Source: Luscinia megarhynchos
Lineage: Eukaryota > Chordata > Aves > Passeriformes > Turdidae
Assembly: GCA_034336665.1 (NCBI GenBank)
Contig: CM067566.1
Coordinates: 26,938,330 to 27,002,329 of the forward strand
Direction: 5' to 3'
Length of the DNA: 64,000 nucleotides
Shown piece after piece: positions 23,401 to 35,400 of the stretch; the first letter of the stretch is position 1; each line of letters starts with the position of its first letter. The notes under the pieces were generated by a model. The model had not been told where the DNA came from. It did no database searches and was given only the letters and a program-made list of their open reading frames with translations. The translations under genes were made by a program, and so were the position numbers.

Positions 23401-26400
23401 TGGTCCTGCTGGCCACACTATTGCTGACACAGGCCAGGTGCCATTGGCCTTCTTGGCCACCTGGGCACACTCTGGCTCATGCTCAGCTGCTGCTGCTGAC
23501 CAGCATCCCCAGGTCCTTTCCTGCTGGGCAGCTGTCCAGCCACTCTTCCCCCAGCCTGAAATGCTGCAGGGGCTGTTGTGACCCAAGAGTAGGACCTGAC
23601 ACTTGGCCTTGTCGAACCTTGACCCATCAATCCAGCCTGTCCAGATCCCTCTGCAGAGCCTTCCTGCCCTCTAGGAGATCAACACTCTCATCCAACTGGT
23701 GTCATCTGCAAACTCACTGATGGGGACCTCGATCCTTTTGTCATCAGTATCATCAATATATCATCAACAAACATACTAAACAGGACTGGCCCCAGTACTG
23801 AGCCCTGTGGAACCCCACTAGTGACCAGATGCCAACTGGATGTAACTCCAATCACCACCACTCTCTGGGCCTGGCCATCCAAACTGTTTTTCACTCAGTG
23901 AACAGTGCATCCATCCAAGCCACAGGCAACCCATTACTCCAGGAGAATGCTGCTCTCTAGGAGAACAAAACTGTTTAAAAAATAATACACAATAAATCGA
24001 GTCAATCCATACCTGAGTCATTCCAGACTGGAGCTGTAGAGTTGCAGGTTGAGATATTGCTGGCTGTGTTACTGGTTGTCCAAGAGACTGTGAGCTTAAA
24101 GACTAGGATTAAAAAAATGGTTCCATAATCATAAGAGAATGAACTTCATACTTGACATGAAGTATTTCTTTAAAGTGTCAAATCCAAAACAGCATCATGT
24201 GAACATATAATAGAAACTAATAAATTGTTTCCTGAAATATCTAACCTTAATTATTAGAGAATTAAGAAAACAAGAGCAATTGATTATCTACATAATATAC
24301 ACCTGATTTTTCCACTGCTAAAATATATATATATAGGCAGTAGGTGTAAAACAGAAATTACAACTATAAGTATTTTAGAAGTCTTAATTGTATTAAGGAA
24401 AATACTTTTTTCAACAAGTTTTGAAGTTGACACCTTTAATTTATTCTTAAACTAATGATTTTTAGAAATACATATTTTAATAAGCATTCTGTTTATGAAG
24501 TGAATGTATTAGTTCAACATGAAAACAAGCACCAAGTATGTAAAACATGCAAATTTCTTGTACTACCAAGATTTTAGAAAGCATATGGAAGTATTCACTA
24601 ATATTCTTAGTCATAAACTTGTATGAGTTCTTTATAGGGACACACACAGTAATATTGGCAATTTTACATATATCTAAATAGATGTGTGTATTAAAAATCC
24701 AGAATCACAGAAAGAAGTTCTGTGTAAGTGAAAGCAGGCATTCATTCACATTCTTGCAAATCCTGACAAAACTCAAATGCATATATGCTTAATTATTGTA
24801 TTCCTTTAAAATCTTCCATACCAAAGTTGCATACTGATGATGCAATTCTAAGAGACACATTCCAAGAGAAACTCTTACGTTTAAATTGTGTTTTTAGAAA
24901 AAATAAAACAAAGCTCATATGGATTTAATGATAGCTTTTAAAGGTGTTCAAGTACAAAATTTTTCCCTGCAGTTACCTGACTGCTTAGAGATGATCTTCT
25001 TTGTGCAGTCTTTTCATGACCTGATAAGCTTTGCCTTGGAGGAGTGCTAGTGTCCACTGTCATTTTAGTTGGTGTTGCTGACAATGTTGAGAATTAGAAC
25101 AGAAAGAAACATGTTAATTGTTATCACAATTCTGTAATGCAATAATCTAATTACAGGAAGCTTTTAATGAATAAAAAAGCTGTTAAGGCTTGGACTCTTT
25201 TTTTTCCCCTCTATCCACCAATGTGATTGGTGATAGAATACAATCTAATGAATTGAAATAGGGTGTACTAGTGTCTGATATTGTACTCCTAGAAAAAAGT
25301 CTTTTTCAGAGTAGTCTGCAGATCTCTGAACCATTGAAAAGGGTATTTTCACTTGCACACTTCTCATAAAACGATTATTAACTGCCACTTATGTATTCAA
25401 TTAAATTAAGTAGGGAAAGCCTTCATTAGGAAGGCAATTCTATTTTCAACAGTTGGTGCTTACATGAATGATCCGATACTGCAGTATGTGAAGATTTTCT
25501 TGAACTCCTGGAGGAAGCAGAAGGTGTGGGACTGGTATCAAACCTTTCCAGTGCTTCTTTGAGACTCACTGTATTTATGTGATTGTCAGACCCAGAGTCC
25601 TGACTCTGAAGAGACACACATAAACAACAATTATTTATCTAATTCAGCACACAATGTGTATTTGTTAGAAAATATCTCAGACCTTTTTGTTTCTCATCAA
25701 CCCCCTTACACAGGTTACCATGCAGAAGCAGTGAGTGGCCTGTTTGATGGCTGTAAGCTGCTTCCATTTGAGGCTTTTATCCTTGGAAACTAAAGCTATA
25801 TAAGACTAGAAACCAAAATGCATGCTGACTTAGGCCATGCACTGACTACTGAGCTGCCCTCCTTTTGTAGCCACTCAATTCACTCTGAACTACAGTGTAA
25901 TGAGTGAACTGCTTATTTTTTGAGAAAAGAGGAGTTCATTCCACTAGGAGCACCGACAGATGAAACTTGTGAAACTGCCAAAGGAAAACATTTCTGAACT
26001 GTCAGACTAAAATATGACAGATCATCTCCACAAGCTGATAAGACTCATTCAGCTTCCAAGGACATTCAAATGAATTTTATATACTTTTAGAGAAGTGGGA
26101 TAGAGTCAGACAATTAAACAGCTCCTACTTTCCTATTGTTAATTCCTTCTTGGTGTATTGACTTTGGTTTTTCAGATTATGGGTACTTCCAGTAAGGGAG
26201 ATCATTTATTTAGGAATCTAATGCTGCAGAAATCATATTAATAAAAACTTATGGGTGCTACCATGTTATAACTACTCACACATAAATTCCTAAAAAGAGA
26301 AGGTTGTTATAGGCAGAGTACAGTTAAACACTCTTTCTAGACTTCTTTGATAATTTTCAATAGTCACATTATTCAGAGATCAAACAATTACTTTATTTGG

Positions 26401-29400
26401 GGGCAAATAGGACAGAACACTTTTTGCTGCTGTGTATGTGCTTGTGTATTATATTTAGTATGTGAAGATGTAAAATAAAATTATATAAAACACTCACTTT
26501 ATCTGCTGTTATCTCTGGAAGAGATTCCTCAATACCAAGTTCTCGTCGTCTTTCTGCTCTAACTTCTGCATAACTAGAAGAACAAACCAAGGATGACTAC
26601 TATATCACAAGCTGATTTTAAAATTAAACCTCAAAGACTAAACTCCTCAAACCCACCTTGCTTACAAACTATCCCAGAAGTTTGCCAGTGATTCTTCACC
26701 TGCTATAATTTCTCTACCTCCAAAATATCATCAAGATAGCTCCCATACTTTAAAAAGTAACCTACCTTACAACAGTGTGCGTACAGACAATGAACTCTGG
26801 CCTGGAATTCCACTGGTGATACGTGATATAGTAATGAGTTTGCAGCCAAATCCACTGTTGTCCCTTTGTAAGGAATCTGTAGTAACATGACTTCCCTTTC
26901 CCATATTGCATTACTATAAAAATGAAGAATAAAGTTCACTGCCTTGCCAGGTTGTAAATACTTCAATCACACAGAAAGAACATTATTTCCCAGGTTCATA
27001 TATCCCAAACCCATGTCTAAATCCAGTATTAAGTCAATGACCAAGAATAGGTTTGAAAATTTTCCAACTTTTGCACTTATTAAACATTATAAAGACTTTT
27101 ACATGCCATTGGGAGAACTGAAAAAGTATTAGTCATATAATTGTGCACTCCAATTTACCACAATGAAAGCCCAGAACTTTTAGTTAAGACTTTAAGATAT
27201 CGATATATAACTTTAAGATAAAGTTATCTGTTTTGTAGTTTTGTATCAAAAGAAAAAAAGATATGGAACAGCAGTATAATAATGTCAAATGAATAAGAGT
27301 AGACACTTCACTCAGTATCACAAAATTTCATTAAAATGATTATATAATTTAACAAACTTGCCAGTTTTAGTGATTTAGTTGTACTCACAATGCTCGTGAC
27401 ATTTTGCCAGATTATCCAGATCATCCACATGATAATAATCATAGCCTGATGTTCCCAAAACTTCAAATGGAAGATAACCTATTATTGGAGGTGCCCTAAT
27501 TAAAAAAAAAAAACAATGTCATTTTATTTTCACACACATGAAAGAATCTCAAACAAACCAGAATTAATTATATAAGCTTTCTTGTTTACAGTATGTGCTC
27601 CCCAAGAAATTTAAAAAACTAAACCAAACACAAGCTATGAGTAGTTAATGCGGATTAGTGAACTCCAAATCCTACAGCCACCACTGTGATTCAGCTGCTA
27701 TTGCTACTACACAGAAGGAACTGCACCTGTGATCCAAGAATAGGAACTTCCATTCTAAGCTGTGTCTAGATGTGAACTCTTCATTGGGTTCTTCAACAGT
27801 GCACATTTCCTAAAAAGGAAAAAATAAAAACCTCTTATAACTGCTCTATTCTAGTACCTAAACTCTTTCAAAATTCAGACTTACCTAAAGTTAGTAGACA
27901 ATTCCACAATAGTTATAATGTTATTTTTAAAACAGCTTCATTGGTTTTGCTTGTACAGTACTGACGTAGAATCTAATCTCAACTGTGCCAAGCCAATGCT
28001 CAGTTGATTTAAATGGACTAACCATGTCATGAGATTACACTCAAACTCAGTATCTACAGACACAGTAGCACAAGCAGAAATCCATAGTTCCTGCAGTTAT
28101 GCTTTTAAATTGTAGCACACAAAAGAAGGGGTGAAACATTCCCACCGACGGTCTGATTATAGTCTGTGTTTATAATGGTCAACATTAGTAAGAAAGTCAC
28201 TTGTTTAAGTCTGAGTTTAGGAATATGATTCTTCCCTTTAGTGAACACAAGTATTCTAAACCTCTTTGAGTGCACAGACACATATTGTAAATAGCACACT
28301 ATTCTTATGTTTAGAACACATGAAAAGTAAGAGAATGGCTGGATTTCCATTGCAACAAAACCTTAAGGTATTCTGCTCATAATTCTAAATGTATTCCACT
28401 CAAGTGTGTTCAGAGCATATCAGTCAACTTCTACTGTCCCCTTTGAGAAAGGTGAAGATACCCCACTGAGTGTTGTGCCTCGTGCAGAGACAGCCACAAC
28501 ACCACACACCCCAATTAGCCAATTCTTTTGCAAACTCCTCCAGTACTGCCTTACAGGAAGGAAGATGGATGATGGAATACATGCATACAAATACACCCCT
28601 CAGAAAATTGCATTAAAATTAGAAATAAGTAAATCTTTCTTTTTTGGACACCTACACACATTTGTCCTTTGCAGGAACTTGAAATGGTATTCCCACTACC
28701 AGGAACACACCGGAATCTACTGCTGATCAGGTACAAGAGTTTCCTAAAGACTGCAGTGTAGAAGCTGCTGCTACACCAGCAGAATACTCATAACAAGTGT
28801 GGACAGATGAGCACACTGCTGCCCTGCAAACATCTGTAACTAAAGTAGTCCTGCAGAAAAGTACAGTAGAAGACCAACAGAGGGACTGACCACCTTTCTT
28901 TTCATTTTTTCAGATTATAATCCAAAGAGTTTAATTTCATACTTTACAGTTTTTAAAATAGATCTAAGTTTTCTTTCTATGAAAGGAAAAAGTGACCATA
29001 CCTAGGCAATGTTTTTTTGTTCACCTTCATCACTGTAAAATCTAAAGACAATGACTTGGGAAATGATGAAATGATGGATGAATCAGATGGAGGCAATGAA
29101 CTAAACAACCCTGGGAACAAATTTAAGACTCTTGATGTCAACTCCAGCCAGCAAAACTTAAGTTTCACACCCAAAACTACCCCTAGAACCCAAAGCTAAT
29201 CTACTTTGCTAAAATTACAGTATTTAATAAAGCACCACTCAAAGTAAGAGAAATGACAGAGCAAGAGTATATCCTTGAGATACACTTTTGATTTGTTGTT
29301 TCTTTTGATCTTGATTTTGACACAAGTCAAAATAAAAGTAAAAATCACTGAACTGCAGGCAGTAAAAACACCGTAAATACTTCATAGTTAGAGAGGAAAT

Positions 29401-32400
29401 GGCAGCAGTTAGTACCCAATTATTCAATGCATTTATATTAATGATTTGCAGATATTCCACTGTAAAATACCCCTGGGGCAGAAGCCAGCTTGTTCAACCA
29501 GGCGTCTTGTTGAAGTTGCCAACAAAGCATCTAGAAAAGAAAGGACTTTCATTTGCAACAAAAAGTATTCTGGTAGAATCCTTTTGGTTGGATTGATCCT
29601 GCCTTCTTGATAGGATGCAATCATCCACTAGCCAAAATGCAAGACAAATGTCTAAAATAAAAGAATGTGTACCAAATGTAATATAATTACAGAATGTAAA
29701 ACCAAATGCCTTCACTAGAGAGCAGTATCTGTGTCATGTTTTGTTGTAAAAGTGGTAGTCATAAGAATAAAATAAAACCATGAATTTTAAAGGTGCAAAA
29801 AGGTGCATATCCTGAGAAATTACATTTGAGGACAAAAAAAAAAAGAATCCAGAACTGGACATCAACTGAAAGAGTTTAAGTGACAGACGAGCAGGAAGAG
29901 TCTACCTTAAATAAAAGTACTAAAACACACACCTCCTTACTGGCTACATCACACATTTGTTAGTGAAGTTACTGGGATGGTAAAATTCTTGACATACACT
30001 CATTTGCTGAAGTCTAGTCAATACTAGCCTCAATAATAAGAGAGGGTATCACAAGTATAAGCATGTATTGCCAGATTAAGTCTTTACTCCAATGTAACTC
30101 TTCTTCAAAAGACTTCCCAAATAAATAGCATCAGTCTAAAGTCTTGGGAGGATCTTAAAATTTTTGTAGCATGGAAGCTTCTGTGGGCACTCTGAGGAGT
30201 GAAACGTTGGCCAGAGTATAATCTGTAAGGCTTTGGCCTGCAGGAGACTGAGACACCTGAAGATCATAAATAGATGTTTCTCAGCTTCCAGAAGTAGGAA
30301 ATACAGAAGTTTTACAGTGAACTGTCAGACTTTAAAAGACAAAGCAATTGCAAATGTCATGTTGGTCTTTTTACCACAGTTATTTCAGGAAGCAAAAATC
30401 CCACATACAACATCTCTACCAACTGTAGGCGTAACAGGAAGAATATTTTTTGGACCTGCATGGGAAGAAAAGTGTCAGATAAAAGCTTCAGAAAAAATAA
30501 ACTTTCTCTGGCATGAAGTCTGGAGAGACAAAATTCCTATTCAGGCTGACAGAACCGAAGAAGTTTATGTGATTTCTCCACAGGCTCCCTATTATTCTTT
30601 TGAAGTGAAAAGTATATAAACCACATCTTCAGATGCTACCACTGAGAGTCTTCAGCTTAAGACATCAGTGCTTTAAACTTAAGAGGCAAAATGTTTACAT
30701 GTTCAGAGTTCTTGTATTACAGACAACAGCTTAACATCGGGCCACATACATCTCATGGCATTACTTTACAGCTGAATTGCAAAAACAAATGTTAAATAGC
30801 AGACTATCCTGAACCTTGATTCATATATTTGTGTGAAATACATAATCAGAATCACAATCACAGACTATACTGTACTGTATCCTGAGAATTTATTTTGACT
30901 GGTTTTGGAGTAAAGCAGGATTATACTTGCTGAACTACCAGTAAAACATGCATTCAATTCTAAACTTGGAAAGGCACCTTTACATTGTACCTTAGTAGCT
31001 AAGCAAAATGTTAGGTTTAAACCACTGAGTTCCTGAATAACTGCATTGAAACGGATTTCTATTACCTCAAAGCCAACTCTTCATTACTGACAAGTCAAGT
31101 AAACTTTCATTAAGCCCTCCGAGATTTACTTCTGTGTCAAACTGAAGACCACCAGCAACAAAAATTCACATCCAAGTTTCAACTAAACTTAGTAACTTTT
31201 CCAGTGAAAGTGGAATTTCAATGTAATCCTTCATATTGTTTAAGTTCGTCGTACTAAACTATACTCCTGTGGACTTTTTCAAAATTTATTCCTTGCATAT
31301 TTCTCCTTTATATTACTATTTTAAATTAGTGTTCACCATAACTTTGTTTGATACTTTACATAAAACAGCCCATTTGAAGTAAGAAACAGACACTTTCAGT
31401 TTAGTATCATAGAATTCCTTATGGTTTTCATTAATATTTAAAATGTGTGCATTTTCTCTGAAGTTTTCCCATTCAGAGTCCATTTAAGAATGATATAAAA
31501 GTGATTTCATTTGTACATACCTTGATAAATTGAGGTGTAGCTAATCTAACTGTGGCTACAAAGCAAACTTTCTCTTCATATGAAGGCCGGTGTGATCTCT
31601 GAATAGTTCCTTCAAAACCATTGTGCGCTGAGTTGGGAACTGAGGGCAGACAGAGGAGATGACAACACAGATGACAATAGAAGTGTGGAGGAAAACTGCA
31701 GTAATATCAGAAGACAAGTAGCCCAATATTTATCTGTTGTTTGCTTGTAACTTAACAGGTATTAAGAAAAATGTTATGTATCTACACTTATATGTGCAGA
31801 AATAGTACCACAGTAGTAGGAGTAGTTACATAGTAGTTATGGGAACACAACCATCAAATAACTTTCTTAAAGAACTAAAACTACAGTTAATGCATTATTA
31901 CTGACAAAGCATTTTAAAGAAACTAGTAACAGTTCTAATCCTTGCTAACTGGTAAAAATTACTGGATTGCACTTTATTCAAAAGTATCTTTAAATTTTAT
32001 CTTTTGTATCAGGTTTTATAACATTTTCTTTTCAACGCTGAGGTAAGTAACTTTCTAGACTTCCATCACTTTTAAGCAACACATGCTGAAGACATACAGA
32101 GTTACAGAAGAATCAAAGGCACAATTATGGAAGTGAAAGAATCAAGATGCTGAGCTGAGAACGCATTCCACTTATTGAATCACAGAGATGGAATCAAAAG
32201 GAGGCAAAGGATGGACTAGACCTCAAAACAGATTAACCTTACCTTTCATTTCCAGCAGTTACCAAATTTAGTTTATATTTGGTAAGGTCAAGAGATGTTG
32301 ATTTCAAAACATTTTGAGGCTTTCTGAAGCCAGACTGATTTTAATTCAGCTCTAGATTAGAACTCCTACTGAAGTTTCTTCATGCAATTTCATCTTACAG

Positions 32401-35400
32401 CTCCTGCTCTTTCCATCAGAAAGAAAACTGGCAGTTTCTTTTACTTTCATCTTAGCTCTTGTCCTTTGTTCTTTGAAGTTTATCTTGCCTTGTAAGTTAG
32501 ATTTATAAACTACTCATGCTTTTGCTGCTCTACTCTGAACTCTCCAACTTCTTTACTTCTGACAAATAACTATCAAAAAACTGGATGAGGACATGCAAGT
32601 ACCACTATCTCATATGATCCAGACTAAATTTTAGAAAGGCTTTTACATTTTCCCAGCTTGGTGGCTGGTCAAGGTGATTCTGTCTTGCTCAGTTTACATT
32701 CCACAGTAATTCTTTTTCCTAAAGGACTGCTATGTAGCTGGCTGTAACCACTCCTATTCATATAGTTTAATATTCCTAAATGGAGTAGCTTACATTTTTT
32801 TCTTAGGCTAAAAACCCAGAAAAATTGACTAAAAGAATTTATTTTCTAAATTCGGGGATGAATTCTTTTCTTGTTTTTAGTGGATTATTTCATAGCTGCA
32901 AACCATGTTCCATTGTTCATAACATTAATGAAAACACTGATCAAATCCAGAAGCTGTCCATTAAAATTGCACATTGATGGTCAACACTGATAAGCTTTCC
33001 AGTCAGTTTCTGCAGCTACTCTCCAGCAATTTTAATTAACATGTGCTTCCCCTACACGTTTGTGAGAACGGAATATGGTAACAAAAACATCTTTTAAAAG
33101 TCCATAATTTATTTGTTGTTTATCCTTTTATCCACACAGTGTGTTACTTTTTGGTAAAGGAAGCTGAACTGATTTGATGCTATCTCTACCTGAAAAATCC
33201 ACAATGCTCACCATTCAATTCCCTGCTAGCTTCCTGAAGTTCATATATAGTTTAATTATTTGTTCCAGAGGATTTCCAAATATTGAAATGCAACCAGTAG
33301 GTCTGCAGTTTCCCAGCTCCTCATTCCAAGATTAGCATGATATTTGACCTTTCCAGGACTGTTTCATGTCTTTCCTATAATATTGCATCACAGCATTTGC
33401 ACTAAGACTCAACTTCTTCCCATTTTGTGAGAGCAATACTGATACCAGATAAAAAACCCACAGATGTACAACATACTGGTTTTTTCATAACATTTTTGGG
33501 TGAGCTTTCTAAGAATCTATTACTGGTCAAACTGCAGAACCCACTTGGACAAATAAACAGGCTTCTCAAGTAAATTGTCAGCACAGCCTGGTCAAAGAGA
33601 TTAGACATGCAGTACATATGAAGAATATCATACATAACTAATAAAAGTAATTTCAACAGAAGGGAGTAGGAACTCAGTGTGGAAAACTGCACAGCCCACC
33701 CACTCACCTGAGTGGTAACTCCTGTGAACTCAAGTAAAAGCACGAAACTGATATGGGAGGAAAACCTACATTTTCCTTCCCAGCTGTGTGTGTAATGAGC
33801 ACTGCAGGTACTCAATACCACTAATCTTCAAGTTAGTCACCTGCCTAAATATGGCTTATGCTGAACTAAATTCAGACTCTCTATTTTAAAGCATTTGCTT
33901 ACATTTCTCTTACATTCTTTTAAACAATGTTTTACAACATACTAGTTGTAAAACTACTAGTTTTACAGCAAAATATTAGTTTTCTTTAATTGAAAGCATT
34001 AATAATAATTACTACATTTTGCATTCAAATACACAGATGTGCAATACCTGATGCTACATTTTTTCTTTTCCCTTGCACTAATATAGAGATGATAAAACTG
34101 CTTCAATATCTTCTTTTGAAAGCCTGGTTTTAGTTCACCTACATTTTGCACCATGGTCCCAAGCCAGTTTAGCTGTGGAGCTGCCTACTTATTCCATTCC
34201 AACACTGCTGAAATTACTTACCGTGATTCAAACACTTGAAATTTCCTATAAATTTTACGTATTCATACGTAGGTTGCTCTTTTGGATCTATTGTTCCTCG
34301 TAGCATATGGCAACAGAATTCTAGCTGATTTTTTGCTGGGAAAAAAAATAAACAAAATAATAGTCTATATGCTTGATGAAGTACACAGGCAACATGAAAT
34401 GGAAAGCAGGTATAATGAAGCTGAATACATATTGAGGTACTGTAAGTGTAGTGATTACACTTGGCTAGTGATGCCATGGAGTGGCTACCTAGAAGAGAGG
34501 CTAGACAAGACTAAGAGAATAAACAAGGCATTTATTAAAGGCCTTCAAACAAGTACACAGTGGCCATTCAGAAGCCTTCCAGACCCAAGATGGACGATGG
34601 TCACAAGTTTTTCAGACAGATATGGTTGGTCCATTCACATATCAGGGGTTAATCCTCCAATTACAGCTCTGGGTAATAAAATCATATACTCCCAGTTTTC
34701 TTCCCCCCACCCTCCCACTTTTGTTTATACTTTTCAGGGCCTGATGCTGTAAGGGTGTCCTGGAATCTCCTAGGCCTGCTAGGGGAATTGTTTTGTCTGA
34801 CCAAAATGTGAAGACAGTTAACTAACACTTTAGATGGAGTTTAGAGTTATGAACTAATGCAGTACAGGATTTGAAAAATATAAAAGGCTAAAATCTTGAG
34901 GCATCAATAGCATCTGCTTTTAACCACCATGACCATAACTAACCTAAAGAATGCCTTTAGATTTTGTGCACAAAGGCTTGAATATCAGTGACACAAAAAC
35001 CTCTGAGAACTAGAGCTGTGTTAAAGAAAATGCCCTGAACTTAAATTCACTAAAACACATGTTCCCAAACTCCATTGGGCTGCTATGTATTTATACTTGC
35101 CAACTGCTAAAACTGTCTAAATAGAAGCTCTATAAACAATATGAACATTTCTAATACACAGGAAAGTTATAGACTGAAAGGCAATGTAACTTTGAAAACT
35201 CTGCTCTAGAGAAGGGTTAACACTTAAGTAACACTTTCATTCTTCGGGGCTGAAGTATATGTCTCTGCTTAAATAACACTGGAAAAACTGATCATGTACA
35301 ATTCCACGCAGATAGTTTTAACACAACTACTGTACTGACTTTATCTGGGACAGGGTAATTTTCTCCACAGCAGGTCACATGGTGCTCTGTTTTGGATTTT

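Larger units (their letters stand above)
24103..27808 (-). other. CLOCK: CLOCK introns 9-14
   Basis: Six introns: 24103-24976, 25078-25463, 25606-26497, 26574-26765, 26914-27388 and 27496-27726. All GT-AG. A short (AT)n patch lies near 24324-24335. No repeat or RNA gene recognised. Confidence 0.8.

Noticed and set aside
23308..23720. Several overlapping open frames with GC-rich codons
   Set aside because: All fall inside the CR1 copy in CLOCK intron 15.
30233..30619. 128-codon + frame in CLOCK intron 8
   Set aside because: No recognisable motif and antisense to the gene. Length is within chance for low-GC DNA in a 64-kb window.
34282..34752. 156-codon + frame
   Set aside because: It crosses CLOCK exon 7 on the opposite strand and an LTR, with no protein resemblance.
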